From: Rhizobium aethiopicum
GTDB lineage: Bacteria > Pseudomonadota > Alphaproteobacteria > Rhizobiales > Rhizobiaceae
Reading direction: 5' to 3'
Assembly: GCF_900094625.1 (NCBI RefSeq)
Contig: NZ_FMAJ01000001.1
Coordinates: forward strand, 788,294 to 852,293
DNA: 64,000 bases
Below are positions 44,793 through 51,900 of this stretch, piece by piece. Positions within the stretch are counted from its first letter, which is position 1. Every line of letters begins with the position of its first letter. The position numbers and the translations under genes were made by a program. Below the pieces are notes generated by a model, which was given only the letters and a program-made list of their open reading frames with translations, did no database searches and was not told the DNA's origin.

Positions 44793-44959
44793 TTGAAAGC
44801 CAAGGTCAATCTGCCGCTGATCTAAAGCAGGCGCTTTGACGATCATTGATCTGTTGTAAATGGCTGAGCCACAAAATGAAAGTTTGGCTTCCACGCGTGG
44901 TGGATGCCACGTCCCTGCCGTTTCCACCTCATGCGCTAAGGGCGACCTCTATCGCGCAT

Positions 44960-45715
44960 CTACGATGGGACTGAGGGCCAATCCCCGAATTTCCGGAAAA
45001 ATGCGCGAGAGAAAGCAGCCGCACTGCCAAATCCGACTTGACGCGCCACCGCCTTCACCTTCGCCCCTTTGGCGAGCTTTCGTCGAGCAAGAATCAAACG
45101 CCATCCCGTCAAATAGGCCTGCGGCGTTGTGCCGACCACGTCGCGAAACAGGGCCATGAAATGGCTCCTTGACATCCCTGCCGCCGCAGCAAGGTCATCG
45201 CTGTTCCAGGCTCGCGCCGGCGCATCATGCATTGCCACCAAGGCCCGGTGTAACGAGGGATGGGACAGGCCCGCTAGCAAGCCAGGCTCAGTCGCCCCAC
45301 GATCAATCGCCGATCTCAGAATGAGAAGAACAATGACTTCGCAAAGGCGATTGAGGGCGGCGCTGCGTCCGCAGCGAGATTCCAGCGCTTCCGCCATGAA
45401 GGCGGCCGCGATGTCCCGAAGAGTTGGAATATCGTTGATCCCGACGAGGAGCTGGTCAGGCAACGCATTCATCAACGGATTATGCGCGCCCTCGAAATCG
45501 ACCGCCGCGGTCATCAACGCCGATGGCTCGGGAACCCTGTCGGCCCGTGGATGGAGAACGATTGCTTCGACGGGGCCGCCTGCTTCACCAATCACGAACA
45601 GCCGGGCACGGCCATCGCTTATCGGCGTTGGGTCCAGCGAGACTTCCAATTCGAACGCATCAAAAAAGGCCGTCAGGCGATCAACTTTTCGGAGGGGCTT
45701 CGGACTTTCGCTCAT
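44960..45715 (-). CDS. AraC-family transcriptional regulator (cupin_6 type)
   Basis: A 251-residue activator. The N-terminal AraC-type cupin region starts DRLTAFFDAFELEVSLDP. The C-terminal double HTH has LAAAAGMSRSHFMALFRDVVG, TPQAYLTGWRLILARRKLAKG and VGFGSAAAFSRAFFRKFGDW. It is divergent from the peroxiredoxin-like gene at 45805 (89 bp gap), the probable target. The inducer is unknown. Confidence 0.9.
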   Translation of the reverse strand: MSESPKPLRKVDRLTAFFDAFELEVSLDPTPISDGRARLFVIGEAGGPVEAIVLHPRADRVPEPSALMTAAVDFEGAHNPLMNALPDQLLVGINDIPTLRDIAAAFMAEALESRCGRSAALNRLCEVIVLLILRSAIDRGATEPGLLAGLSHPSLHRALVAMHDAPARAWNSDDLAAAAGMSRSHFMALFRDVVGTTPQAYLTGWRLILARRKLAKGAKVKAVARQVGFGSAAAFSRAFFRKFGDWPSVPS

Positions 45716-45804
45716 GATTATCGGACTCTTGATGATCTAAATTATGGAATGGTGAGGCCTTGACGTCAACACGGCGTCTGACGTTTGACGAAAGGAGTTG
45801 ATCG

Positions 45805-46341
45805 ATGTTGGTCCCGAGAACGCTAGCCCCCAGTTTGGCCATTAAGACCATTCAGCATGGCGAGTTCGATCTTACGAGCGAATACCCATCACTCATGACG
45901 CTCGTGTGCTTCTACCGCGGGCTCCACTGCCCCGTCTGCGCAAACTACCTTAAAGAGTTGGAACGGATGACGCCCGCCTTCAGAGAGCGCGGGGTGAGCA
46001 CAATCGCTATAAGCTCTGACGGGGAAGACCGCGCCAGGCAGATGGCGAACAAGATCGGTGCGGAACACCTGCGTATCGGTTATGGCCTGTCCTTGAGCGT
46101 AGCCCGGCAATGGGGTCTTTATATTTCCGCTTCGCGCGGAAAGACGTCGATTGGCATCGAGGAACCCGAACTCTTCTCAGAGCCGGGCGCGTTCTTAGTC
46201 AGGCCGGATCGGACGGTCTATTGGCTCTCTGTGCAATCCATGCCGTTTGCGCGGCCGAATTTCGCCGAGATGGTGCAGGCGTTGGATTTCGTGGTCAAAA
46301 ATGACTACCCGGCAAGAGGTGAATATACGGGAGGGGTTTAA
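45805..46341 (+). CDS. Peroxiredoxin-like (AhpC/TSA) protein
   Basis: A 178-residue thioredoxin-fold protein of the AhpC/TSA type. The motif FYRGLHCPVCANYLKELE has C42 and C45 as a CxxC pair, as in the 'redoxin' PRX-like group rather than classical Prx. It should act on peroxides or disulfides in the cytoplasm. AAAGGAG lies 8 bp upstream. It is divergent from an AraC-type regulator. Confidence 0.82.
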   Translation: MLVPRTLAPSLAIKTIQHGEFDLTSEYPSLMTLVCFYRGLHCPVCANYLKELERMTPAFRERGVSTIAISSDGEDRARQMANKIGAEHLRIGYGLSLSVARQWGLYISASRGKTSIGIEEPELFSEPGAFLVRPDRTVYWLSVQSMPFARPNFAEMVQALDFVVKNDYPARGEYTGGV

Positions 46342-46412
46342 CGCCGCCTGGTCGCGACGCGCCGGAAGGCTGTTGCCACCGCCTTGTTCAAGTGATCGTC
46401 AGATCCTGCGCT

Positions 46413-47405
46413 TCACTTCGGCGCGGCCGGACTGCGATTGACGAATTCGACCAGCACGCCCGGCTTGACCATGCCGGCCAGCTCTTCTGCGTCCCAATTC
46501 GTCAGCCGCACGCAACCATGCGAGCCTACCTTGTCGATGAGGTTCGGCTCCGGCGTCCCGTGGATACCATAAGTCGGCTCGGTCAGGTCGATCCAGACGC
46601 TGCCGACCGGACCATTCGGTCCCTTGGGAATCGTCAAGACCTTGTCATTCTTTCCCTGCTTGAAGTTGCGCTTCGGATCGTATCTGTAGACCGGCATTCT
46701 CGCGACGCCTTTGACCTTATGCTTTCCTGAGGGCGCCGGATTGTCATCGCTTCCGATCGTCGCGGGATAGACGGCAAGCAGCGATCCATCTTCACCATAG
46801 GCCAGCACCTGCCCTGTCTTCTTGTCAGCCTCGATGCTCTTGACCTTGCCTTCTCTCGGCGGCCCGGGATTGACGACCCACACCTTGTCGCCGGGCATGA
46901 ACTGCGAGCCCGGATTGAGCGCGTTCAGGAGATCGATATGCATGTGGAAGCGCTCGGACAGCTTCTCGGCAACACTGGTATAGCCGAGGCTCTGCATCTT
47001 TGCCTTCTCGCCGTAATCCTCGGGAATCCTGGCGACGAGGCCCGTGGCGTCCTCCGGCGATACGACATAGGTCTCGACGATCGGCGAATTGTCTTCCAGG
47101 CGGGAGGCGACATCCGGATCCGGCCTGCCATCGACGGGGAGCTTGTTCATCGCCTCGAAGCCGGCAACCGCCTTGTTGACGTTCTCGCCGGCGAGGCCGT
47201 CAATCACGCCAGGAGATGAGCCGGCACGGTCAAGCAGGACCTGAAGGCGGACGATCGCCGGGTCTGGATCTGCCGGCGACGGCTTTTCCTTCGCGATGTC
47301 GGCAATCGAAGCGGCATTGATGATCTCGGGTCTGAGCTCCCGCGCGGGGGCGCCGCCAACGGAGAGGGCCAGAGCGAGCAGCGACATCGGCAGGGCTGTT
47401 TTCAT
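46413..47405 (-). CDS. L,D-transpeptidase (YkuD domain)
   Basis: A 330-residue exported cell-wall enzyme. A signal peptide (MKTALPMSLLALALSVGGAPA) starts at the ATG at 47405. A peptidoglycan-binding-like repeat (LQVLLDRAGSSPGVIDGLAG) and a LysM-like segment (LSERFHMHIDLLNALNPGSQ) precede the YkuD domain with YGIHGTPEP and SHGCVRLTNWD, the Cys being catalytic. In the family it cross-links peptidoglycan 3-3 or anchors outer-membrane protein. It is convergent with the peroxiredoxin-like gene. Confidence 0.92.
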   Translation of the reverse strand: MKTALPMSLLALALSVGGAPARELRPEIINAASIADIAKEKPSPADPDPAIVRLQVLLDRAGSSPGVIDGLAGENVNKAVAGFEAMNKLPVDGRPDPDVASRLEDNSPIVETYVVSPEDATGLVARIPEDYGEKAKMQSLGYTSVAEKLSERFHMHIDLLNALNPGSQFMPGDKVWVVNPGPPREGKVKSIEADKKTGQVLAYGEDGSLLAVYPATIGSDDNPAPSGKHKVKGVARMPVYRYDPKRNFKQGKNDKVLTIPKGPNGPVGSVWIDLTEPTYGIHGTPEPNLIDKVGSHGCVRLTNWDAEELAGMVKPGVLVEFVNRSPAAPK

Positions 47406-47423
47406 GGACGACAAATGGCCGAA

Positions 47424-47441
47424 GTGGGAATTTGTTCCCAC
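47424..47441. promoter_or_regulatory. Palindrome upstream of the L,D-transpeptidase gene
   Basis: GTGGGAA-TTTG-TTCCCAC is a perfect 7-bp inverted repeat 18 bp upstream of the ATG. On the minus strand it contains GGGAAC, so it may overlap a promoter. Operator function is inferred. Confidence 0.45.
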
Positions 47442-47505
47442 ACCGACCCCGGCATCGTCAGCACAGCTTCTGCGGCAGGTTCGCTAGAGCAGCGGCAGGC
47501 TGGGC

Positions 47506-48390
47506 TCACGGCATCGTCGCGTGCTTCCTGGCTTCTCGTGATCTTGCCGCACGGCGGGCGGGCCTCAGTTCTTCGATCGTCGGCTGCCACCATTTGGAAT
47601 CGCTGGGGGTAGACGTTTTCGCTGGCCACGTGCGGACGAGTTCGTCGAATGTCGGCACCCGCCAGTAGCCCCAGAGACAATCCTCCGTGACGCCTGGATA
47701 AAAATCCGCGACAAGACCCGGATCGACCAGTTCGCCGGTGACATAGGTAAAGACAACGATCCCATACGAGGTGGCCACCGGACGTCCGATCGGCGGCAAG
47801 TCATCGGCCGGAAGCGGGTAGCGGCGGCGCTTTCGTTCCGCGGAGCGGAGCCTGCTGCGCATCTCCTGTGCAGTTCCTTTCCGCTCCTCGGCACGCCGTC
47901 GTCTCTCCTCCGGTTCGTTCCTTCGCGCCGCCGCTTCGATGTCCGGCCATCTGCGTCTCAGTTCCTCATAGGACCGGAAGGGCACGTGCCATATTCGAAG
48001 GTCGCCGTCCCATCGCGAGAACGGCACCTCGCGAAGCTCGTCGACGACGGTCTTCGAATATGGGGTGCGGATTCGGAAGCCTGCCTTGCCGAGTTCCAGA
48101 TATGGACTGTCGATCGGGTCGAAGGCGAAGGCATCGCGCCCCTTCGCATCCGCATGCGCATCGGCTTCGGCTTCAAGTTCGGCAAGCCATCGTCCAATGC
48201 GGCGGGACGCCGTTCGTCCGGGAACGAACCAGGCTTTTCGGACGTCGTTCCAGCGGGCGCGAGGGAAGTGCCTTCGGAATTGGTCGACGGTCATCCTGTC
48301 GTAAGGGAAGGAAACCTCCGCCCCGGGCTTCGGCCCATCGTCACCGGGCGGCACCTCGCCTTGGTCAGCAGGAGATTTTGTTTCTGTCAT
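47506..48390 (-). CDS. Hypothetical protein with tandem HARP-like repeats
   Basis: A 294-residue protein. Two related modules are visible: PYDRMTVDQFRRHFPRARW followed by KAWFVP (residues 29-57) and PYSKTVVDELREVPFSRW followed by LRIWHVP (about 109-138). The pattern of an aromatic strand, a short helix, then W-x-(6-7)-W-x-VP recalls the HARP domain of SMARCAL1-like helicases. A long Arg/Glu-rich helix (about residues 150-195) separates them from a C-terminal region with YPGVTEDCLWGYWRVPTFDE. No helicase motors are present. The function is unknown; DNA or RNA binding is inference. Confidence 0.75.
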   Translation of the reverse strand: MTETKSPADQGEVPPGDDGPKPGAEVSFPYDRMTVDQFRRHFPRARWNDVRKAWFVPGRTASRRIGRWLAELEAEADAHADAKGRDAFAFDPIDSPYLELGKAGFRIRTPYSKTVVDELREVPFSRWDGDLRIWHVPFRSYEELRRRWPDIEAAARRNEPEERRRRAEERKGTAQEMRSRLRSAERKRRRYPLPADDLPPIGRPVATSYGIVVFTYVTGELVDPGLVADFYPGVTEDCLWGYWRVPTFDELVRTWPAKTSTPSDSKWWQPTIEELRPARRAARSREARKHATMP

Positions 48391-48508
48391 AAGGGAAGAA
48401 CGCTTCTGCGCCGGAATGGTTTTCCGACGCGGCGGCCCGCCGTACAGGTCCTATTGGGGGTATCACCGCGCCCAGCCGCCGCAATCCGGCGCCGCTTCGG
48501 AGGCCGAA

Positions 48509-48823
48509 CTAGTGGACCGTCTTCGACGGCTTCTCCGGGTGCGAAATGGCATGGAGCGTCGCCATGAGCTTTTCGAACTCGTTCAGGATACGGTTGAATT
48601 CGGCGTCCGGCATCTTGACGATCTCCGAAACCGTCGAAGCCACCGAGGCGATGAGCTTGTCAATCCAAACGCAGCGATCGGCCGGCACATTTCCGAGCAC
48701 ATCCTTACGAAGCGACTTCAACTCGCGAAGGATCCGAACGATGAGGGCTCCCCGCTCCGCCTTACTCAAGAACGGAAGCCTTGTCTGCGCCCGGTGGATT
48801 TCTGCTATCAGCGTCGTCGCCAT
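48509..48823 (-). CDS. Hypothetical helical protein
   Basis: A 104-residue protein that is mostly helical (LIAEIHRAQTRLPFLSKAER, LRELKSLRKDV, KMPDAEFNRILNEFEKLM). There is no signal peptide and no family recognised. It lies between the HARP-like gene and the BA14K gene on the same strand with gaps of over 100 bp. Confidence 0.65.
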   Translation of the reverse strand: MATTLIAEIHRAQTRLPFLSKAERGALIVRILRELKSLRKDVLGNVPADRCVWIDKLIASVASTVSEIVKMPDAEFNRILNEFEKLMATLHAISHPEKPSKTVH

Positions 48824-48934
48824 CCCCGCTCTCCGCCCTCAAATGCAACCGGATATCACAACCGGTGCGATTACAACACGGACTTTAGTCTGGCTCGCGC
48901 GCTCGGTCCCGTTTCGTACCTTGCCGAGCCATGG

Positions 48935-49504
48935 TTAATTGCTTGTTGCGACCAGATTCGACATGTTGCAGCTACGCCGCGGTCCTTCCCATGGCTGATA
49001 TGTGTTGTCTTCCGGTCGATACGATCTGTAGCGGGCGGCGCATCGGGCTGCCGCCTGCGCATTCACATTCATGCTGCCGGGTTCATGGCCTTCGGCAATG
49101 GTCTGCTGAAACGGCGAAGAGCATTCGCGGGTCTCACCACTATAGGATCGGTAGCTGTTGGTCGCGGGATCGAAGGAGCGGTAACGCTTGGCGCACCAGG
49201 CAAGGTGCTCGGCGGCGAATTTTCGCTGCGGTGTCTGCAGTTCTTTCGATGGACGAGCGGGTTGCGACACTACGGTCGCCGGCGCCGCCGTAACATAGCT
49301 GGAATAGACGGGCGGAATTCGTTCATATTGCTGCTGCCGAGGATCGATCTTCACCGGTCTCGTCGTCCATAGATCGGGCCCGGCAAGGTCGGTGAAAGCG
49401 TGGGGTCGGTAATCCGCCATGACGTGCGACGCAATGGATGCCGCGGCCATACAGGCGCCAACCGAGCTGACGATGCCGAAGGCGACGGTTGCAATCGCGG
49501 TCAT
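48935..49504 (-). CDS. BA14K-family protein (two BA14K-like repeats)
   Basis: A 189-residue protein with an N-terminal hydrophobic segment (IATVAFGIVSSVGACMAAAS). Two BA14K-like motifs are present: LAWCAKRYRSFDPATNSYRS and ARCAARYRSYRPEDNTYQPW, each followed by a second Cys about 10 residues later. BA14K proteins are rhizobial/Brucella envelope proteins with lectin-like or immunogenic properties. Most family members have one copy, so the duplicated motif is unusual. Its ATG overlaps the stop of the small gene at 49501. Confidence 0.8.
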   Translation of the reverse strand: MTAIATVAFGIVSSVGACMAAASIASHVMADYRPHAFTDLAGPDLWTTRPVKIDPRQQQYERIPPVYSSYVTAAPATVVSQPARPSKELQTPQRKFAAEHLAWCAKRYRSFDPATNSYRSYSGETRECSSPFQQTIAEGHEPGSMNVNAQAAARCAARYRSYRPEDNTYQPWEGPRRSCNMSNLVATSN

Positions 49505-49665
49505 TGGCCCGCCTCCTGCTGTTGTGCCTGGGGAACCCAGACGCGCGCGCCGGCGCTACTGTGGCCGCCGGTGGCGACAAGCACGGCGAGGATACCGGCG
49601 ATTGCGAGCACGATGGCGATTAGCGGCACCGCGAGACCGGAGGATTTCTTTTCGGAATAGATCAT
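49501..49665 (-). CDS. Small membrane protein (54 aa) coupled to the BA14K gene
   Basis: An ATG at 49665 with GAGGAGAGGGA just upstream encodes MIYSEKKSSGLAVPLIAIVL and continues AIAGILAVLVATGG, one strong transmembrane helix, with a Gln-rich tail (VPQAQQQEAGQ). Its stop overlaps the BA14K start as ATGA, so translation is probably coupled. The helix follows a basic N-terminus, so the tail is probably periplasmic. No family is recognised. Confidence 0.75.
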   Translation of the reverse strand: MIYSEKKSSGLAVPLIAIVLAIAGILAVLVATGGHSSAGARVWVPQAQQQEAGQ

Positions 49666-49685
49666 GTTTCCCTCTCCTCGACCCC

Positions 49686-49720
49686 AGCCGCACGACGACG
49701 CTGCCGTCCGTCGTGCGGCT
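49686..49720. terminator. Strong hairpin between the DUF1236 gene and the small membrane gene
   Basis: AGCCGCACGACG at 49686-49697 pairs perfectly with CGTCGTGCGGCT at 49709-49720 around an 11-base loop. It lies 56 bp after the DUF1236 stop and just upstream of the RBS of the next gene. It could terminate or attenuate leftward transcription. No T-run follows. Confidence 0.55.
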
Positions 49721-49776
49721 GATCTGAAAGATGATGTGCGATGGGAAGACGCGGCGGAGCCACGTGAGCGATCAGG

Positions 49777-50175
49777 TCACTTGATAACCTGGATCACCTT
49801 GCGAGACGAGGGTTCGACAATGACACGCTCGTCATTGACCACCGCATAAGCATATGTCGGATCTTCCGGAACAGGCGTCACGACGACGGTTTCCGGCAGG
49901 GCCTGTCCGACGACCACCTTTTCCTTCACGACCACGCGTGCCGACGGAGCCGGGGCCTCGCGGACATAGGTGACGACCTTTTCCGGGGGCGGATCGATCG
50001 CCGTACCGACGACTGCGCCGGCAACACCACCGATAGCAGCGCCGGCCGGGCCGCCGACGATGGCTCCGGTGATTGCGCCACCGGCCGCACCATTGACGGT
50101 CGAGGATTGGGCGAATGCGACACCTGACATCAGGGTCATGGCAGTTGCCGCGCCTGCAATAAGCTTGAAGAGCAT
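49777..50175 (-). CDS. DUF1236 / glycine-zipper envelope protein
   Basis: A 132-residue exported protein. The signal peptide is MLFKLIAGAATAMTLMSGVA ending AFAQ. A glycine-zipper segment follows (GGAITGAIVGGPAGAAIGGV), then a C-terminal DUF1236-like domain (ETVVVTPVPEDPTYAYAVVN, VIVEPSSRKVIQVIK). AAGGAGGAAAAG precedes the ATG. The gene has an EcfG-like promoter with a tandem palindrome upstream. Family members are stress-induced envelope proteins of unknown function in rhizobia. Confidence 0.85.
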   Translation of the reverse strand: MLFKLIAGAATAMTLMSGVAFAQSSTVNGAAGGAITGAIVGGPAGAAIGGVAGAVVGTAIDPPPEKVVTYVREAPAPSARVVVKEKVVVGQALPETVVVTPVPEDPTYAYAVVNDERVIVEPSSRKVIQVIK

Positions 50176-50222
50176 CTTTTCCTCCTTGCTTTTTAATGCG
50201 GCCTGCTTGCCGCTGCCAAACC

Positions 50223-50247
50223 AACTTGCTGGCAACGAGGTCGTTCC
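50223..50247 (-). promoter_or_regulatory. EcfG-like promoter of the DUF1236 gene
   Basis: On the minus strand GGAAC (50247-50243), a 16-bp spacer and AGTT (50226-50223). It matches the general-stress consensus GGAAC-N16-cGTT at 8 of 9 positions. Confidence 0.65.
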
Positions 50248-50254
50248 ACGCCTC

Positions 50255-50288
50255 GGACCTCGGTCTGAGGGATCCTGGCCCTTGGTCT
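50255..50288. promoter_or_regulatory. Tandem operator upstream of the DUF1236 gene
   Basis: GGACCTCGGTCT (50255-50266) and GGCCCTTGGTCT (50277-50288), each 10 of 12 to GGACCTTGGTCC, 22 bp apart. The nearer copy ends 7 bp from the -35 GGAAC on the minus strand, the same geometry as at 51568-51633. Confidence 0.6.
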
Positions 50289-50368
50289 GGAAGTCAATAT
50301 TCGTTGGCGGCGCTATTCTCGGATCGAAGGGCCGCCATTTGCGGGGTGTGGGCAGGAGACCGAGGGAG

Positions 50369-50641
50369 ATGATACGATCCAACCGCCGAGAAGCTGGACG
50401 CAGGCGCCTCGCGATGCGTCTTCCGCAAATGCGGGCGCTGATCATGGAGGTGCGCGACCCGTGGCAGCTCGAGCTTTTCGAGGCCTATCAGATGGCGGTC
50501 GAAGCGCGCGATCGACTTCGAAGGCGACGGTTCAATCAGACGCTGGTGCGGGAATATGAGGAGACCTGTGTCGAGATCGAACAGCACGTCATCCGCGCGA
50601 TGCACGAAGCTCCTTACCCAGACTACTGCCTGCTCCCTTAG
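50369..50641 (+). CDS. Hypothetical protein
   Basis: A 90-residue basic, helical protein (QMRALIMEVRDPWQLELFEA, then MAVEARDRLRRRRFNQTLVR, ending YPDYCLLP). It has AGGAG 10 bp before the ATG. The frame is open further upstream, but codon quality drops. It is divergent from the DUF1236 gene and convergent with the methyltransferase. It has no recognised domain. An ATG at 50414 is an alternative start. Confidence 0.5.
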   Translation: MIRSNRREAGRRRLAMRLPQMRALIMEVRDPWQLELFEAYQMAVEARDRLRRRRFNQTLVREYEETCVEIEQHVIRAMHEAPYPDYCLLP

Positions 50642-50645
50642 AAGT

Positions 50646-51497
50646 TTAAGGCGCACGGCCAGCGACAATCAAGGCGCTCATGCTGCCGCAAGGACGGGCA
50701 CCGTGGCGCGACGCCACCCGCTCGGCCACTTCGTCAACGATCTCCGACATGCGCTCCGGCGCCCGCAATTCGATTTCTCCGCTGAGCGGCGTTCCACGGC
50801 AGAAGGCTGAAGCCACATCCTGTGCTGTGGCCGCGGCGGAGGTCAGTTCGAGCCGTTCGCAGGAAACCGCCTCGAAGCCCGCCGATGACACTTCAGCCTT
50901 GATCGAGCCTGGGTCGAAATAAGAATATGGCAGGCGCCTGAGGAAATCTGGAGGATCCGATGGGAATATGCCTGCCAGACATTCGTCCACACATCGTGCG
51001 AAGTCGTTGGCAGCAAGCGAATCCCACGTCGAAAACAGGAACCTGCCTCCGCTCCGCAACACTCTTTTCGCCTCGCCGTAAGCCTTCGGCTTATCCGGAA
51101 AGAACATGACGCCGAACTGGCAAACCACGAAATCGAACATCAAGTGGGCGAACGGCAGATCCTGCGCATCCGCGTGCATCCAGTGCGTTCGCGACATCGT
51201 CAGAGATGGTGCGCCGACATCGATCATCGCCTGGCTGAGATCAGTGGCAACGATCTCCGCCGCCGGATCGAGCCTCGCGCGCAGAGCGCGAGTCAAGGCG
51301 CCGGTCCCGGCCGCGACCTCGAGCACGCTGACCGGTTTTGACAGTTCGGCGACGCTTGCCATCTCCGATGCATAGGGTTCGAAGAGAATCGGCACGAGAA
51401 GGGTTTGGTAAAGGTCCGCGACGCCTGCCCCGAATGCAGGGGGAGACGTGGGAAATGCGGCGCCTGCGCCGGCTTCCATGTTCGCAGAAACTGTCAC
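50646..51497 (-). CDS. SAM-dependent methyltransferase
   Basis: A 283-residue class I methyltransferase. Motif I is VLEVAAGTGALTRALR, an acidic strand follows (IVATDLSQAMIDVG), and FDFVVCQFGVMFFPDKPKAY and RVLRSGGRFLFSTWDS are post-motif segments like those of UbiE-like enzymes. I use the GTG at 51497 because GGAG lies 8 bp upstream; an ATG at 51479 is the alternative. The substrate is unknown. It is divergent from the small membrane gene at 51660, with the operator pair between. Confidence 0.85.
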   Translation of the reverse strand: MTVSANMEAGAGAAFPTSPPAFGAGVADLYQTLLVPILFEPYASEMASVAELSKPVSVLEVAAGTGALTRALRARLDPAAEIVATDLSQAMIDVGAPSLTMSRTHWMHADAQDLPFAHLMFDFVVCQFGVMFFPDKPKAYGEAKRVLRSGGRFLFSTWDSLAANDFARCVDECLAGIFPSDPPDFLRRLPYSYFDPGSIKAEVSSAGFEAVSCERLELTSAAATAQDVASAFCRGTPLSGEIELRAPERMSEIVDEVAERVASRHGARPCGSMSALIVAGRAP

Positions 51498-51567
51498 GAC
51501 AAGTCTCCCAAAAACCAACCACACCGTACTTGAAATATGGCTGAATCCGCTTCTGTCCACGGGTGTG

Positions 51568-51601
51568 GGACCTTGGTCCCAAACCTCTTCGACCGAAGTC
51601 C
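51568..51601. promoter_or_regulatory. Tandem operator upstream of the gene at 51660
   Basis: GGACCTTGGTCC (51568-51579), the centre of a larger perfect palindrome TGGGACC-TT-GGTCCCA (51566-51581), and a degenerate copy CGACCGAAGTCC (51590-51601) 22 bp downstream. The second copy ends 7 bp before the -35 element at 51609. Confidence 0.6.
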
Positions 51602-51608
51602 CCGGCGT

Positions 51609-51633
51609 GGAACGGGCGCCTGACCGTGTCGTT
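51609..51633 (+). promoter_or_regulatory. EcfG promoter of the gene at 51660
   Basis: GGAAC (51609-51613), a 16-bp spacer, CGTT (51630-51633): an exact match to the rhizobial general-stress consensus. The ATG of the small gene lies 26 bp downstream. Confidence 0.8.
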
Positions 51634-51659
51634 TGAAGGAAACGGAAGGAGATTCGCAG

Positions 51660-51836
51660 ATGCCCCAGAGGAACAGATCCCATGTTAACGACGCGTGGAA
51701 CGCCTCCGTCGTCGCCCTTGTTATCGTTCTGGCCGGCCTCCTCTATGTCTTCGGCGCAGCCATGTCAGGTGATAATCTCCGGTTGACCGAGAGCATCAGA
51801 GGCGCCGAGGTCTTCGATACCAGGAATCTACCCTGA
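51660..51836 (+). CDS. Small single-pass membrane protein
   Basis: A 58-residue protein with one transmembrane helix (ASVVALVIVLAGLLYVFGAA) after a polar N-terminus. AAGGAGA lies 8 bp before the ATG. It has an exact EcfG promoter and an upstream tandem palindrome, and stands directly before the two-component system at 51901 on the same strand. No family is recognised. It could be a stress-induced small membrane protein related to signalling by the neighbouring kinase. Confidence 0.75.
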   Translation: MPQRNRSHVNDAWNASVVALVIVLAGLLYVFGAAMSGDNLRLTESIRGAEVFDTRNLP

Positions 51837-51900
51837 TACTGTCTGGAAAAACTCTAAAGACGTTGTAGGTTAGTCGGCAAAGTCTGTCGTCGGTATCAAT

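Noticed and set aside
44049..44927. Long antisense frame across phhA
   Set aside because: The plus strand carries complete phenylalanine hydroxylase iron-ligand motifs; the antisense frame is a codon-bias shadow.
48880..48891. GGACTTTAGTCT, a fourth copy of the stress-island palindrome
   Set aside because: Only 9 of 12 matches, no partner copy at 22-24 bp and no GGAAC element in position.
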